This document shows positions 1 to 9,481 of a DNA stretch of 44,883 bases, in pieces. Source of the stretch: Janthinobacterium sp. GW456P. GTDB taxonomy: Bacteria > Pseudomonadota > Gammaproteobacteria > Burkholderiales > Burkholderiaceae_D. The stretch is taken from contig NZ_NEHB01000013.1 in NCBI RefSeq assembly GCF_002127655.1, positions 89,640 through 134,522 of the forward strand, read 5' to 3'. How positions within the stretch are numbered: position 1 is the first letter of the stretch; each line of letters begins with the position of its first letter. The position numbers and the translations under genes were made by a program. The notes under the pieces are model-generated. The model did not search any database, was not told the origin of the DNA, and saw only the letters and a program-made list of their open reading frames with translations.

Positions 1-1163
1 CCGCCGGCCCTGGCCGCTTCCACGGCCGCGTTCAGGGCCAGGATATTCGTCTGGAAGGCGATGCCGTCGATCACGGAAATGATGTCGACGATCTTGTTCG
101 ACGAGGCGTTGATCGATTCCATCGTGCCCACCACTTGCGCCACGACTTCGCCGCCCTTGACGGCCACTTGCGCCGCCGACGCCGCCAGCTGGTTCGCCTG
201 GCGCGCATTGTCCGCATTCTGTTTCACGGTGGAAGTCAGCTCTTCCATCGACGACGCTGTTTCCTCCAGCGAACCGGCCTGCTCTTCCGTGCGGGAAGAC
301 AGATCCTGGTTGCCGGCGGCGATCTGCGTCGAGGACGTGGCGATGCTGTCCGTGCCGCTGCGCACTTCGCCGACGATGTTGAGCAAGCTCGTGTTCATGT
401 CCTTCAACGCTTGCAGCAATTGCCCGGTTTCATCCTTGGCGCTGGCGTCGATCTGCGCCGTCAAGTCGCCATCGGCCACCTTGCGGGCAACGTCCACGGC
501 CGTGCGCAAGGGACGCACGATGCCGGTCGTCAAGACCCAGGCGCAGACAACGCCAAAAGCCAGCGCCAGCGCGGCCAGCACCAGCATCAGGTTCCGGCTG
601 CTGTTGGCCACGGCGTCGATCTCGCGCGCCGTCGTGTCGATGCTGGCGCGCTGGTGTTCCAGCAAGTCCTGCACCATCTTCTGGTATTTCGCGGCGGCCG
701 GCACGAAAGTCTTTTCAAACACTTCATTGGCGGCATCGACCTGCGCTTCGCCCTTGAGCTTGTAGACCTGGTCGCGCGAACCGATATACACCTTGCGCTG
801 TTCCAGCAAGCCCGCGAACATGGCTTTTTCCTCCGGCTTGTCGATCAGCGCCTCGATTTTCTTTTGCAGCTCGGCCGAGCTGGCCGACGAGACTTTCGAT
901 TCTTCGGCGAAATAGCCGCTGAGCGAGGTATCGCTGCTGCGGGCAATGGCGATGGTGCGGCGCACGGCGCTGTCGATACGGCCATACCAGTCGGAAATAT
1001 AGCGTTCCTTCGCCAGCGGCTGCTCCATCATGACGCGCGTGGCGCTGGCCACGTCGTGCAGGCGCCAGACGCTGATGCCCGTAATGAGCATGGAAAACAG
1101 CAAAATCACGGCAAAACCGAGTCCAAGGCGAACACCGATACTGACGTTGCGTAATACATTCAT
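1..1163 (-). CDS. Methyl-accepting chemotaxis protein (partial, C-terminus off window)
   Basis: Transmembrane chemoreceptor that signals through CheW/CheA to the flagellar motor. The first 387 residues are present. A first membrane segment lies at about residues 10-32, a periplasmic four-helix-bundle-like sensor at about 35-188, and a second membrane segment at about 191-214. A HAMP region and the start of the cytoplasmic signalling coiled coil follow, including the conserved [19 protein letters not shown] stretch just before the hairpin tip. The window edge removes the rest. The start is the ATG at 1163. It lies downstream of cheW on the same strand, a common pairing. The ligand cannot be inferred. 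Confidence 0.95.
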   Translation of the reverse strand, partial: MNVLRNVSIGVRLGLGFAVILLFSMLITGISVWRLHDVASATRVMMEQPLAKERYISDWYGRIDSAVRRTIAIARSSDTSLSGYFAEESKVSSASSAELQKKIEALIDKPEEKAMFAGLLEQRKVYIGSRDQVYKLKGEAQVDAANEVFEKTFVPAAAKYQKMVQDLLEHQRASIDTTAREIDAVANSSRNLMLVLAALALAFGVVCAWVLTTGIVRPLRTAVDVARKVADGDLTAQIDASAKDETGQLLQALKDMNTSLLNIVGEVRSGTDSIATSSTQIAAGNQDLSSRTEEQAGSLEETASSMEELTSTVKQNADNARQANQLAASAAQVAVKGGEVVAQVVGTMESINASSNKIVDIISVIDGIAFQTNILALNAAVEAARAG

Positions 1164-1445
1164 GTGACTATCCTAAAAAGCCCTGATGCCAGCATGCCGC
1201 ACGGCTGATGGCATCCCTTTGGCGCGCTGGCTGGCTGCGGTGTCAAGGCGGGTGTAAAAGTGAAACTGAAGTGAAACTGGCGCACGGTTCGGCTGAACCG
1301 TGCGCCAGGAAATGCGCTAGCGTGCGCCTTGCAGAAAAACCAAGCAATGTCGAGAGTCAATTGTTTTTAAGAAACCCTCTCGGCATCAGGGTATCGGGAA
1401 ATGTTCAGGGGCAATGCAACGCCGTCCCGGACTTTTCCTGGCGGC
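1164..1445. other. Intergenic region between cheW and the chemoreceptor gene
   Basis: This 282-base gap holds a strong hairpin (1277-1308, listed separately) and, beside it, an 11-base direct repeat (aagtgaaactg, twice, about 1258-1279). I searched the minus strand for a flagellar sigma-28 promoter (TAAA plus GCCGATAA) ahead of the chemoreceptor and found no convincing match. No coding region is supported here. Confidence 0.5.
1277..1308 (-). terminator. Probable terminator hairpin downstream of cheW
   Basis: Perfect 14-bp inverted repeat: arms 1277-1290 and 1295-1308, loop ggct. Read on the minus strand it follows the cheW stop by about 140 bases. It is followed by a T-rich but interrupted tract (tttcacttcagtttcac). 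It could end cheW transcription or attenuate read-through into the chemoreceptor gene. The T tract is imperfect, so the assignment is moderate. Confidence 0.5.
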
Positions 1446-1937
1446 CTAGGCTGCGAGTTTTTCGATCAGGCCCATGTCGGCGCTGGACATCAGTTGATCG
1501 ATATCGACCAGGATCAGCATGCGCTCGTCGATGGTACCCAGGCCGATCACGTATTCCGTGTCGATCGAACGGCCCATGTCCGGCGCCGGCTTGATCTGTT
1601 CCGGCATCAGGGTGGTGACGTCGGAGACGCGGTCGACGACCATGCCGACGACGCGGTTGCCGATATTGAGGATGATGACGACGGTAAACTGGTCATAGCT
1701 GGGCGTGCCCAGGTTGAACTTGATGCGCATGTCGACGATCGGCACAATGATGCCGCGCAGGTTGACCACGCCCTTGACGAACTCGGGGGCGTTGGCGATG
1801 CGGGTCGGCGTTTCATAGCTGCGGATTTCGCTGACTTTCTGGATGTCGATGCCATACTCTTCCTGGCCCAGGGTAAAGGCCAGGTACTCGGCAGCCTTGG
1901 CAACGGTTGCGCCAGTGTCGCTGGAATTGGTGTTCAT
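1446..1937 (-). CDS. cheW: Chemotaxis coupling protein CheW
   Basis: Adaptor that links chemoreceptors to the CheA kinase. The 163-residue protein has the full CheW domain, including the FTLGQEEYGIDIQKVSEI opening strand, the GVVNLRGIIVPIVDMR core and the RVVGMVVDRVSDV strand. The start chosen is the ATG at 1937, preceded by an AAAGGA ribosome site. A longer frame upstream adds 42 residues with no CheW similarity and no ribosome site, so I rejected it. It is followed on the same strand by a chemoreceptor gene. Confidence 0.96.
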   Translation of the reverse strand: MNTNSSDTGATVAKAAEYLAFTLGQEEYGIDIQKVSEIRSYETPTRIANAPEFVKGVVNLRGIIVPIVDMRIKFNLGTPSYDQFTVVIILNIGNRVVGMVVDRVSDVTTLMPEQIKPAPDMGRSIDTEYVIGLGTIDERMLILVDIDQLMSSADMGLIEKLAA

Positions 1938-2266
1938 GATAATCCTTTCGTTAACTCGCCTGGGGCGCAGGCCAAGGCACGCTGCGCGCCACCTTGGTCG
2001 TGACGCGCCATGCACGATGGAATGGCCGCCACTGTTATGTTTTTTGCAAATACTTTCTCGCAATTAGCTTATGCTTCTAATTTCCGTGCGGCAATGTTAC
2101 CCCATGTAAATTTCACATGCACTAAAAAAGAGCGGCCGTCTGATTTAGGCTTTTCAAAAATACAATTTGTGTGGCGAATACGGCACGTCGCGGCATCGCG
2201 CTCCCCACCGCACGGGGCCGCGTTTTATGCCACACTGGCGGCCCCTGCTTTTGACGACTTTGAACC
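1938..2266. other. Divergent intergenic region, cheW / HD hydrolase
   Basis: This 329-base region separates cheW (minus) from the HD-domain gene (plus). It is more AT-rich around 2035-2180 than its neighbours and probably holds both promoters. A possible -10 (tacaat) lies near 2160 on the plus strand but lacks a good -35. I see no RNA gene, repeat or supported small ORF. Confidence 0.4.
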
Positions 2267-2917
2267 ATGCCTTCTTTACTTTCCCAATGGCAACCTCGCC
2301 TGCTGGCGCTGGCCACGGCCGGCCTGGGCGATGACAGTGCCCACGACATCAACCACCTGCACCGCGTCTGGCGCAACGCCAAGGTTCTGCTGCAGGAATA
2401 TACGCAGGCCGACGCCCTCACCGTGATGGCCGCCTGCTATCTGCACGACTTGGTCAATTTGCCGAAAAACCATCCCGAACGCCACCTGGCCTCGCGCCAG
2501 GCAGCCGTGCTGGCGTGCCGGCAGTTGGCCGAACTGGATTTCCCAGCAGAAAAATTGGCGGGCGTGGCGCACGCCATCGAGACGCACAGTTTTTCCGCCA
2601 ACTTGCCGCCGCACAGCATCGAAGCGCAAATCGTGCAGGATGCCGACCGCATCGACGCGCTGGGCGCCGTGGGGCTGGCGCGCCTGTTTTATACGGCGGC
2701 GCGCATGGAGAGCGCGCTGGCCCATGGCAGCGATCCGCTGGCCCGGCAGCGTCCGCTCGACGACAAGGCGTATGCGCTCGACCATATCGTCACCAAGCTC
2801 GACAAGCTGCCCGGCAAGATGCAGACGGCGGCCGGCCGCGCGCTGGCCGAACAACGGCTGGCCGTGCTGACGGATTTCCGCGCCGCCTTCGCTGACGAAT
2901 GGGGAATGCACGCATAA
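2267..2917 (+). CDS. HD domain-containing phosphohydrolase (YedJ-like)
   Basis: Predicted metal-dependent phosphohydrolase of 216 residues. Visible metal ligands follow the HD pattern: His26 and His30 in AHDINHLH, His60-Asp61 in CYLHDL, and the distal Asp in VQDADRID (about 124-130). Size and layout resemble the small YedJ-type HD proteins, whose physiological substrate is not established. The start at 2267 has no strong ribosome site but begins exactly where family similarity begins. An MFS gene lies downstream, separated by a gap with its own perfect TATAAT. Confidence 0.85.
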   Translation: MPSLLSQWQPRLLALATAGLGDDSAHDINHLHRVWRNAKVLLQEYTQADALTVMAACYLHDLVNLPKNHPERHLASRQAAVLACRQLAELDFPAEKLAGVAHAIETHSFSANLPPHSIEAQIVQDADRIDALGAVGLARLFYTAARMESALAHGSDPLARQRPLDDKAYALDHIVTKLDKLPGKMQTAAGRALAEQRLAVLTDFRAAFADEWGMHA

Positions 2918-2952
2918 GCCTGGCGGCGATAGCCAGCAACGCGCATGCTGTC

Positions 2953-2958
2953 TATAAT
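2953..2958 (+). promoter_or_regulatory. Candidate -10 element upstream of the MFS gene
   Basis: A perfect TATAAT lies 79 bases upstream of the MFS start. The matching -35 position (about 2930-2935, tagcca) is poor, so the promoter is plausible but unproven. Confidence 0.4.
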
Positions 2959-3036
2959 GCAAGCCTCAGCTATCGCGCCGCGCGTCAGCAGCATCCTGTA
3001 ACGCGCCGGCGCGATGCCCACGCGCCGAAAGCATGC

Positions 3037-4311
3037 ATGTCCGATAAAACCAGCCTCGACAACCATTCCCCGGCCGCGCCCGCGCGCGCCGGCAATCTCA
3101 ATTTCATCCTCGTCTGCGTCTTCATCGACATGCTGGGCATCGGCCTGGTGGTGCCCGTGTTGCCCATCCTGATCGGCGACTTTGTCGACGGCAAGGATGC
3201 GCAGGCATTCTGGTACGGCATCATGGCGGCCGTCTTCGGCTTGCTGCAGTTCATCTGCATGCCCATGCTGGGCGCCATCAGCGACCGCGTGGGACGCCGT
3301 CCCGTGCTGCTGTACTCGATGGCCGGCATGGGCATCAATTTTCTTGCCACCGGCTGGGCGCCGAACCTGGCCTGCCTGTTCATCGGCCGCGTCATCGGCG
3401 GCGTCTCGTCGGCCAGCATGTCCGTGGCCTCGGCCTATGCGTCCGACATTTCAACGCCGGACAACCGCGCCAAGAGCTTCGGCAAGGTCGGCGCCGCGTT
3501 CGGCCTGGGCTTCATTTGCGGGCCCATGCTGGGCGGCTTGCTGGGCGAGATCAATCTGCACCTGCCGTTTTACGTGGCGGCGGGCCTGTCGGCGGCCAAT
3601 TTCATCTACGGCTATTTCTGCGTGCCCGAGTCGCTGCAGCCGGGCCCGCGCGCGCCCTTTACCTGGGCACGCATCAACCCGTTTGCCGCCCTGCTGAAAC
3701 TGGTGCGCCGCGTGGAGATCCGCGGCCTGGTGCTGGCCTTCGGCCTGATGACGTTCGCGCAAATGATGCTCAACACCACCTGGGTGCTGTACACGCATTT
3801 CCGCTTCGACTGGACGCCGCGCCAGAACGGCATCGCCTTGTTCTGCGTCGGCCTGTGCGCGGCCGTGGTGCAGGCGGGCTTGCTGGGCATGCTCATCAAG
3901 CGTTTCGGCGAAGTGCGTTTGTCCTTGCTGGGCATGGCCTCGGGCGCCCTCACCTACCTGCTGTACGGCCTGGCGACGCAGGGCTGGATGATGTACGCCT
4001 TGATTTTGTGCAATCTGCTGGCCTTCGCCGCCGGCCCCGCCCTGCAAGGCATCATCTCGAAATCATCTGCTGCCGGCGAACAGGGCGAATTGATGGGCTC
4101 GCTACAATCGATCAGCAGCCTGGGCATCATCTTCATGCCTTTGCTCGGCAGCATGATCCTCGGCGAAGTGAGCCACTTACCAGCACAGGACTGGCGCATC
4201 GGCAGCACCTTCTATCTGTGCGCCATCATGCAAACCCTGGGCATCGTGGTGGCCTGGCGCTACTTCCAGGCGCAGCGCCTGGCAAGACTTATGGTTTCCA
4301 CCACAAAGTAG
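3037..4311 (+). CDS. TCR/Tet-family MFS transporter
   Basis: Twelve-helix proton-driven efflux pump of the tetracycline-resistance-type (TCR/Tet) MFS branch; 424 residues. The first helix reads NLNFILVCVFIDMLGIGLVV, typical of the branch. The loop 2-3 signature is GAISDRVGRRPVL, and the GFICGPMLGG element lies in helix 5. I chose the ATG at 3037 because the longer frame from 2899 adds 46 hydrophilic residues and overlaps the HD gene. Branch members export tetracyclines and many other drugs or metabolites; nothing in the sequence fixes the substrate. Confidence 0.88.
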   Translation: MSDKTSLDNHSPAAPARAGNLNFILVCVFIDMLGIGLVVPVLPILIGDFVDGKDAQAFWYGIMAAVFGLLQFICMPMLGAISDRVGRRPVLLYSMAGMGINFLATGWAPNLACLFIGRVIGGVSSASMSVASAYASDISTPDNRAKSFGKVGAAFGLGFICGPMLGGLLGEINLHLPFYVAAGLSAANFIYGYFCVPESLQPGPRAPFTWARINPFAALLKLVRRVEIRGLVLAFGLMTFAQMMLNTTWVLYTHFRFDWTPRQNGIALFCVGLCAAVVQAGLLGMLIKRFGEVRLSLLGMASGALTYLLYGLATQGWMMYALILCNLLAFAAGPALQGIISKSSAAGEQGELMGSLQSISSLGIIFMPLLGSMILGEVSHLPAQDWRIGSTFYLCAIMQTLGIVVAWRYFQAQRLARLMVSTTK

Positions 4312-4411
4312 TCGGCGGGATAATATTGTATTTGGGAAATAAATAGGCGAGAATGTGATACTCAGCGGGGCATTACCGATGCCCGGCATTCGTAGGCAAG
4401 CAAGGATGGGT

Positions 4412-5233
4412 ATGACTGACTTTTATTCCAGCGCCTGGCGCCGGACCGTGGCCATGCTGGCGCTGGCACTGCCGTCGCTGGCCGGCGCGCAATGCTCGCG
4501 CGACATCCAGGTGCCGGTCTCGGCCATCGGTGCCAGCGTGGTGGTCAATGGCGCCACGATCGGCGGCATCTATCCCGACTTGCTGCGCAGCATGGGCGCG
4601 CGCCTGGGCTGCAATTTCATCTTCACGGCCGTGCCCCGGGCACGCCTGGAGGCGATGTTCGAGGCGGGCAAGGCCGATATGCTGATTCCCGCCAGCAGCA
4701 CGCCGCGGCGCGACCAGCACGGCCTGTTCATCCCCTTGATGGGCAACCGGCCCCTGCTGATCTCGCTGCAAGGCGCGCGCGCACCCATCAACACCATGCA
4801 GGAACTGATCGAGCGGCGCGACTTGCGCGTGGCGCTCGTGCGCGGCTACGACTATGGCGTCTCCTACCAGGCGCTGGCCAAGGAACTGAGCAGCCAGGGC
4901 CGCCTGTTCTACGAAGTCGACGCGCTGTCCGTGGCGCGCCTGATGCAAAGCGGCTTCATCGACGCCACCATCATGAGCCCCACCATTCTCGCCGGCGTGG
5001 CGCAAAACGATGCCCGCGTGTATGGCCTGGCCGACCGCCTGCGCCTGGAAGCCTTGCCGGAATTGCCGTGGGGAATGAGCGGCGTCTACTTGTCGCGCAA
5101 GTCGCTGACGGCGGATGACCAGGCGGCCCTGCGCGAACTGCTGGAAAAAGCCGGCCGCTCGGGCACCCTGATGGAAGGCTTCCAGCGCCATCACCGCCAG
5201 GAATTGTTGTCGCAGAGCATACGCCCGCGCTAA
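4412..5233 (+). CDS. Periplasmic solute-binding protein, amino-acid ABC type (PBP2 fold)
   Basis: A 273-residue exported protein with an N-terminal signal peptide (charged AWRR, hydrophobic AMLALALPSLAG, probable cut after AGA). The body contains GIYPDLLRSMGARLGCNF and ADMLIPASSTPRRDQHG, matching the polar-amino-acid solute-binding family. The ATG at 4412 has AAGGA five bases ahead and was preferred to ATGs at 4355 and 4406. No ABC permease or ATPase gene adjoins it; only seven bases separate it from an EamA-type permease. It may be an orphan binding or signalling protein. Confidence 0.82.
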   Translation: MTDFYSSAWRRTVAMLALALPSLAGAQCSRDIQVPVSAIGASVVVNGATIGGIYPDLLRSMGARLGCNFIFTAVPRARLEAMFEAGKADMLIPASSTPRRDQHGLFIPLMGNRPLLISLQGARAPINTMQELIERRDLRVALVRGYDYGVSYQALAKELSSQGRLFYEVDALSVARLMQSGFIDATIMSPTILAGVAQNDARVYGLADRLRLEALPELPWGMSGVYLSRKSLTADDQAALRELLEKAGRSGTLMEGFQRHHRQELLSQSIRPR

Positions 5234-5240
5234 GGCCCGC

Positions 5241-6098
5241 ATGTCCGGTCTCGTCGTCGCCGTCGTCCTGTTTGCCGCCCTGCTGCACGCCAGCTGGAAT
5301 GCCATCGTCAAGTCGGGCAAGGATACTTTCCTCACGACCGTGCTCGTCTCCGTGGGCGCGGCCCTGATCTCGCTGGCAGTCTTGCCCTTCGTCGATGCCC
5401 CCGCCCCCGCCAGCTGGCCCTATCTGGCCGCCTCGGCCGTGGCACAGCTGGCCTACTATTCGCTGCTGGCGGCCGCCTACAAGGCGGGCGACATGAGCCA
5501 CGCCTACCCGCTGATGCGCGGCAGCGCCCCGCTGCTCGTGGCGCTGGCCAGCTGGCCGCTGATCGGCGAACGCCTGTCTTCCATGCAGATGGGCGCCGTC
5601 GCCTGCATCTGCGCGGGCATCCTCGGCCTGTATGTTGCCGCGCGCCGGCCCGCCACGCCTGCTACCAGGATGAGCACGGGGCGCGCCACCGCCTTTGCGC
5701 TGGGCAACGCCTGCGTCATCGCCAGCTATACCCTGATCGACGGCCTCGGCGTGCGCCTGTCCGGCGCGCCGGCCGCCTACACGATGTGGATTTTTGTCTT
5801 GAACGGCAGCGGGCTGCTGCTGTGGACGATGCTGCGCCGCCGCGCCGGCCTGCTGGCCTATGCGCAAACGCAATGGCATCTGGCCGCCTTCGGCGGTTTC
5901 GGCACCCTCGCTTCGTATGGCCTGGCCCTGTGGGCGATGACGCAGGCCAGCGTGGCCGCCGTCGCGGCCCTGCGCGAAACGTCGATCCTGTTCGCCATCG
6001 CCATTGCGGCCCTGTTCCTGCACGAAAAAATCAGCCCCCGCCGCTACCTGGCTATCGCCCTGATCGCGGCGGGCGCCATCCTCATGCGAATGGGCTAG
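5241..6098 (+). CDS. EamA/DMT-family transporter
   Basis: Ten-helix drug/metabolite-transporter permease of 285 residues, built from two EamA repeats. The opening, MSGLVVAVVLFAALLHASWNA, is typical of the group. Arg/Lys-rich short loops and the final FLHEKISPRRYLAIALIAAGAIL repeat are visible. An AGG lies just before the ATG and it probably shares a transcript with the upstream binding protein. Its 3' end overlaps the convergent hydrolase gene by four bases. Substrate unknown. Confidence 0.85.
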   Translation: MSGLVVAVVLFAALLHASWNAIVKSGKDTFLTTVLVSVGAALISLAVLPFVDAPAPASWPYLAASAVAQLAYYSLLAAAYKAGDMSHAYPLMRGSAPLLVALASWPLIGERLSSMQMGAVACICAGILGLYVAARRPATPATRMSTGRATAFALGNACVIASYTLIDGLGVRLSGAPAAYTMWIFVLNGSGLLLWTMLRRRAGLLAYAQTQWHLAAFGGFGTLASYGLALWAMTQASVAAVAALRETSILFAIAIAALFLHEKISPRRYLAIALIAAGAILMRMG

Positions 6099-8050
6099 CG
6101 GGCGTCGAGCGGCGCGATCGGCAACTCGATCGCGCTGGCCGCCCCTGCCGCGTGGTACACGCGCTGCGTCGCCTTTCTATAATGGCCGGGGTCGGCCAGG
6201 AAGATGTTCGGCACGTAGTTTTGCGGGTTGCGGTCGTACAGGGGGAACCAGCTCGACTGCACTTGCACGGCGATACGGTGGCCGGGCAGGAAGACGTGAT
6301 TCGCGTTCGGCAAGGCGAAGCGGTAGCGCTCCACTTTGCTCGGAGGTATCGGCGTCGGGTGCTCGAAGCTGTCGCGGTAGCGGCCGCGGAAGATATCCAT
6401 CGCCACGCCCAATTGATACCCGCCCATGGCCGGCTGCGACGGCACTTCGTCCGGATACACGTCGATCAGTTTGACCACCCAGTCGGCATCCGTGCCGCTG
6501 GTGGCGGCAAACAGGTTGACCATGGGCGCGCCGGCGATGCGCACGGCAGTTTTCAATGGCTCGGAAACGTAGCTGAGCACATCCGTGCGGTCCGCATAGC
6601 CGCGCTGGTCGCTGACCAGCCACGGTTTCCACACGTCGGCATCGCCGAGGCGCACGGGACGGGGCACGAAAGGCACGGGCTTGGCGGGATCGGACACGTA
6701 TTCATCGAAGGCGCCTTCCGCCGCATCCGCAGCGCCCGATGGCGCCGCAAAACCCAGCGTGTTGCCATCCTGCAGGTAGATCGGCGTCAGCTTGGTGTCG
6801 CACGTTTCGCAGGCCAGCGGCCACTGCTGCAGGCGCTGCCACTGGTTGGTGCCGCTCTGGTAGGACACGACGGGTGCCGTGTTCGCTTCCGGCGCACCAT
6901 CCTTCAGGTATTGATTGAGGAATGGCTGCATGACTTTTTCGCGGAACTGGCGCGCCGTATCGCCGTCAAACTTCAGCGCGCCCAGGCTGGAACCTTCATA
7001 GTTGACGCCGCTGTGGCGCCACGGGCCGATGGCCAGGTAATTGAGGTTGTTGTGCTTGTCGCGCCCTTCCATCGCCGCGTAGGTGGCGTAGGGGCCATAG
7101 ATGTCTTCCTGGTCCCACTGCCCCACCACGTGCATGGTGGGCACGATCAAGGGGCGTTTTGCGAGGATTTTATCGAGCGCCTGTTCCTGCCAGTAACTGT
7201 CATAGGCCGGATGCTCGAACAGCTTTTTCGTGTAAGTCAGCTTGTCGATGCCAAATTTCTTTGCAAAAGCGCCCGCCGAGCCGATGCGCAGATACGCGTC
7301 GTAATCGTCGTAGACGCCCGTCACGGGCGTATCGCCGCTGCCGCGCACGCTCGTCTGCCACGCCAAATAAGACAAGCTGGGCATGCGGAAGGCGCCGTTA
7401 TGGAACCAGTCGTCGCCGCGCCAGCCGTCGACCATGGCGCTCATGGGAATGGCCACCTTCAGCGCCGGATGCGGATCGACCAGGGCCATCAGCACCGTAT
7501 GTCCCTCGTACGAGGAACCGAGCATGCCCACCTTGCCATTGCTTTCCGGAATATTTTTCGACAACCACTCGATGGTGTCCCACGCATCGGTCACATTGTC
7601 GACCTTGGTATTGTTCAGTGGGCCGCGCACGGGGCGCGTCATCACGTAGTCGCCTTCCGAGCCATGCTTGCCGCGCACGTCCTGGAAGACGCGGATGTAG
7701 CCGTTCTCCACCAGCGTATCGTCGCCCTGCGGCAAGGTGGCCAGCATGCTCGCGCTGGTGGCGCGCTGGGCGCGGCGCGCCGCGTTGTACGGCGTGCGCG
7801 TGAGCATGATGGGTGCCCGCTTGGCGTCTTTCGGCACGACGATCACCGTGTACAGCTTGACGCCGTCGCGCATGGGGATCATCACCACGCGCTTGACGTA
7901 ATCATTCATATCGGGCATCACCAGCTTGGCGCCGATATCGGGCGTCATGGGCGGCGTTAGCGGCTGCCACGACGCGGCAAGAAGGGGACTGCACAGTGAA
8001 CTGATAATGAGGGCCAGACCGGTGTGCCGGACGGAAGGGACAACGCGCAT
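6095..8050 (-). CDS. CocE/NonD hydrolase, alpha-amino acid ester hydrolase-like, exported
   Basis: Serine ester hydrolase of the S15/CocE superfamily; 651 residues with a signal peptide ending near LLAAS. The nucleophile elbow is GSSYEG (Ser180). Further on are VGQWDQEDIYG, supplying the acid plus an acidic cluster, and GPWRHSG with the catalytic His. A C-terminal jelly-roll domain follows. The WDQED cluster and DGWRGDDWFHNGAFR resemble alpha-amino acid ester hydrolases, which hydrolyse and synthesise amino-acid and beta-lactam side-chain esters. The ATG at 8050 has GGAGA ahead of it; the 24 extra upstream residues were rejected. Confidence 0.88.
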   Translation of the reverse strand: MRVVPSVRHTGLALIISSLCSPLLAASWQPLTPPMTPDIGAKLVMPDMNDYVKRVVMIPMRDGVKLYTVIVVPKDAKRAPIMLTRTPYNAARRAQRATSASMLATLPQGDDTLVENGYIRVFQDVRGKHGSEGDYVMTRPVRGPLNNTKVDNVTDAWDTIEWLSKNIPESNGKVGMLGSSYEGHTVLMALVDPHPALKVAIPMSAMVDGWRGDDWFHNGAFRMPSLSYLAWQTSVRGSGDTPVTGVYDDYDAYLRIGSAGAFAKKFGIDKLTYTKKLFEHPAYDSYWQEQALDKILAKRPLIVPTMHVVGQWDQEDIYGPYATYAAMEGRDKHNNLNYLAIGPWRHSGVNYEGSSLGALKFDGDTARQFREKVMQPFLNQYLKDGAPEANTAPVVSYQSGTNQWQRLQQWPLACETCDTKLTPIYLQDGNTLGFAAPSGAADAAEGAFDEYVSDPAKPVPFVPRPVRLGDADVWKPWLVSDQRGYADRTDVLSYVSEPLKTAVRIAGAPMVNLFAATSGTDADWVVKLIDVYPDEVPSQPAMGGYQLGVAMDIFRGRYRDSFEHPTPIPPSKVERYRFALPNANHVFLPGHRIAVQVQSSWFPLYDRNPQNYVPNIFLADPGHYRKATQRVYHAAGAASAIELPIAPLDAR

Positions 8051-8366
8051 ACGATTCTCCAATGATTCATGCCACGCAAAAGTGGCCGAATGGCAATAGT
8101 ACCCGGAAAGCAAGTTCCGCAATAGGCTGGCCTCTGACGCAGCGCAGCAGATAAATCCGGCCGCAACTTGACAGAACGCGCCCGAACTGCAACCATAACG
8201 CCATGAAATTTACCCCGTCACAACACGCCTGCCTGAATTGGTGGTCCCGCTCACTTTCGCGCGGCCACTCTTTAGTGATGTGAATTTGATCCACGCCGCC
8301 TCGATCGGTGGCGTAACAGGCTCAGCCTGGATCATCCCCGATGCAGGCGGCTCAAAAGGAAACTTG
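8051..8366. other. Divergent intergenic region, hydrolase / trpS
   Basis: This 316-base region separates two divergent genes. A consensus -35 (ttgaca, 8168-8173, plus strand) is present, but the -10 at proper spacing is weak (near aaccat, 8191). I see no tryptophan-codon leader peptide or T-box-like structure upstream of trpS, and no supported ORF. Confidence 0.4.
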
Positions 8367-9443
8367 ATGAGCTTGCCTAACACCCCAGATACCCAAGACC
8401 AGAACGACGCACCGTCAGCACCGCTGTCGCCCGCCGCCATCGCGTCGCAATCCGTGATCCTGACGGGCGACCGCCCGACCGGCCCCCTGCACCTGGGCCA
8501 CTACGTGGGCAGCCTGCGCGACCGCGTCCGCTATCAGAACAGCTACAAGCAATTCATCATGCTGGCCGACGCGCAAGCGCTGACGGACAATATGGACGAC
8601 ATCGACAAGGTGCACCGCAACGTCGTCGAAGTGGCGCTCGACTACCTGGCCGTCGGCATCGACCCGAGCAAGACGACGGTGTTCATCCAGTCGCAGATTC
8701 CGGAACTGGCCGAACTGACCTTCTACTACCTGAACATCGTCACCGTGGCGCGCCTCGAGCGCAACCCCACCGTCAAGGAAGAAATCCGCTTGCGCGGCTT
8801 CGAGCGCGACATCCCGGCCGGTTTCCTGACCTACCCGGCCAGCCAGGCGGCCGACATCACGGCCTTCAAGGCCGGCGTGGTGCCCGTGGGCGAAGACCAG
8901 ATCCCGATGATCGAGCAGACGAATGAAATCGTGCGCCGCTTCAACCGCATGTACAACCGCGAAGTGCTGATGGAATGCAAGGCGCTGGTGCCGGACATCG
9001 GCCGCCTGCCCGGCATCGACGGCAAGGCGAAGATGAGCAAGTCGCTGGGCAACACCATCAACCTGGGCGCGACCCCGGCCGAAATCACGGCCGCCGTGAA
9101 AAAAGTCTATACGGACCCGCTGCACCTGCGCGTGGAAGACCCGGGCCACCTGGAAGGCAACATCGCGTTTACCTACCTGGACGCCTTCGACCCGGAAAAA
9201 GCGGCGCTGGCCGAAATGAAGGCCCATTACGTGCGCGGCGGCCTGGGCGACAGCATCGTCAAGAAGCGCCTGGACGTGGTATTGCAGGAAATGCTGGCGC
9301 CGATCCGCGCCCGCCGCGAAGAGTTCGCCAAGGACAAGGGACAAGTCATCCAGATGCTGAAGGAAGGCACCTTCAAGGCGCGCGAAGTGGCGGCCCGCAC
9401 GGCCGATGAAGTCAAGTCGGCGCTGGGCCTCAACTACTTCTGA
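8367..9443 (+). CDS. trpS: Tryptophan--tRNA ligase
   Basis: Class I aminoacyl-tRNA synthetase that charges tRNA-Trp with tryptophan in the cytoplasm; 358 residues. The nucleotide-binding HIGH motif appears as HLGH (residues 42-45, after [10 protein letters not shown]) and KMSKS is intact at 222-226. The ATG at 8367 has AAAGGA six bases ahead; an upstream frame to 8238 adds 43 unrelated residues. The N-terminus before ILTGDRPTG is about 30 residues longer than the minimal enzyme. Confidence 0.96.
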   Translation: MSLPNTPDTQDQNDAPSAPLSPAAIASQSVILTGDRPTGPLHLGHYVGSLRDRVRYQNSYKQFIMLADAQALTDNMDDIDKVHRNVVEVALDYLAVGIDPSKTTVFIQSQIPELAELTFYYLNIVTVARLERNPTVKEEIRLRGFERDIPAGFLTYPASQAADITAFKAGVVPVGEDQIPMIEQTNEIVRRFNRMYNREVLMECKALVPDIGRLPGIDGKAKMSKSLGNTINLGATPAEITAAVKKVYTDPLHLRVEDPGHLEGNIAFTYLDAFDPEKAALAEMKAHYVRGGLGDSIVKKRLDVVLQEMLAPIRARREEFAKDKGQVIQMLKEGTFKAREVAARTADEVKSALGLNYF

Positions 9444-9455
9444 TCGCCAGCAGAA

Positions 9456-9481
9456 ATAGCAAACTGATATAGCAAACTGAT
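9456..9481 (+). repeat. 13-bp tandem direct repeat (two copies) after trpS
   Basis: Two adjacent copies of atagcaaactgat (9456-9468 and 9469-9481) start 12 bases after the trpS stop and run directly into a large hairpin. It may be a slippage product or paired protein-binding sites. Confidence 0.8.

Noticed and set aside
1164..1445. A sigma-28 promoter for the chemoreceptor (cccgatac on the minus strand near 1395)
   Set aside because: No TAAA-like -35 at the required spacing.
5786..7960. A 724-codon plus-strand open frame opposite the CocE-like gene
   Set aside because: It is His/Arg/Gly/Ala-rich without any recognisable domain, overlaps the end of the EamA gene and lies wholly antisense to a gene with intact catalytic motifs. 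High GC suppresses stops in this frame.
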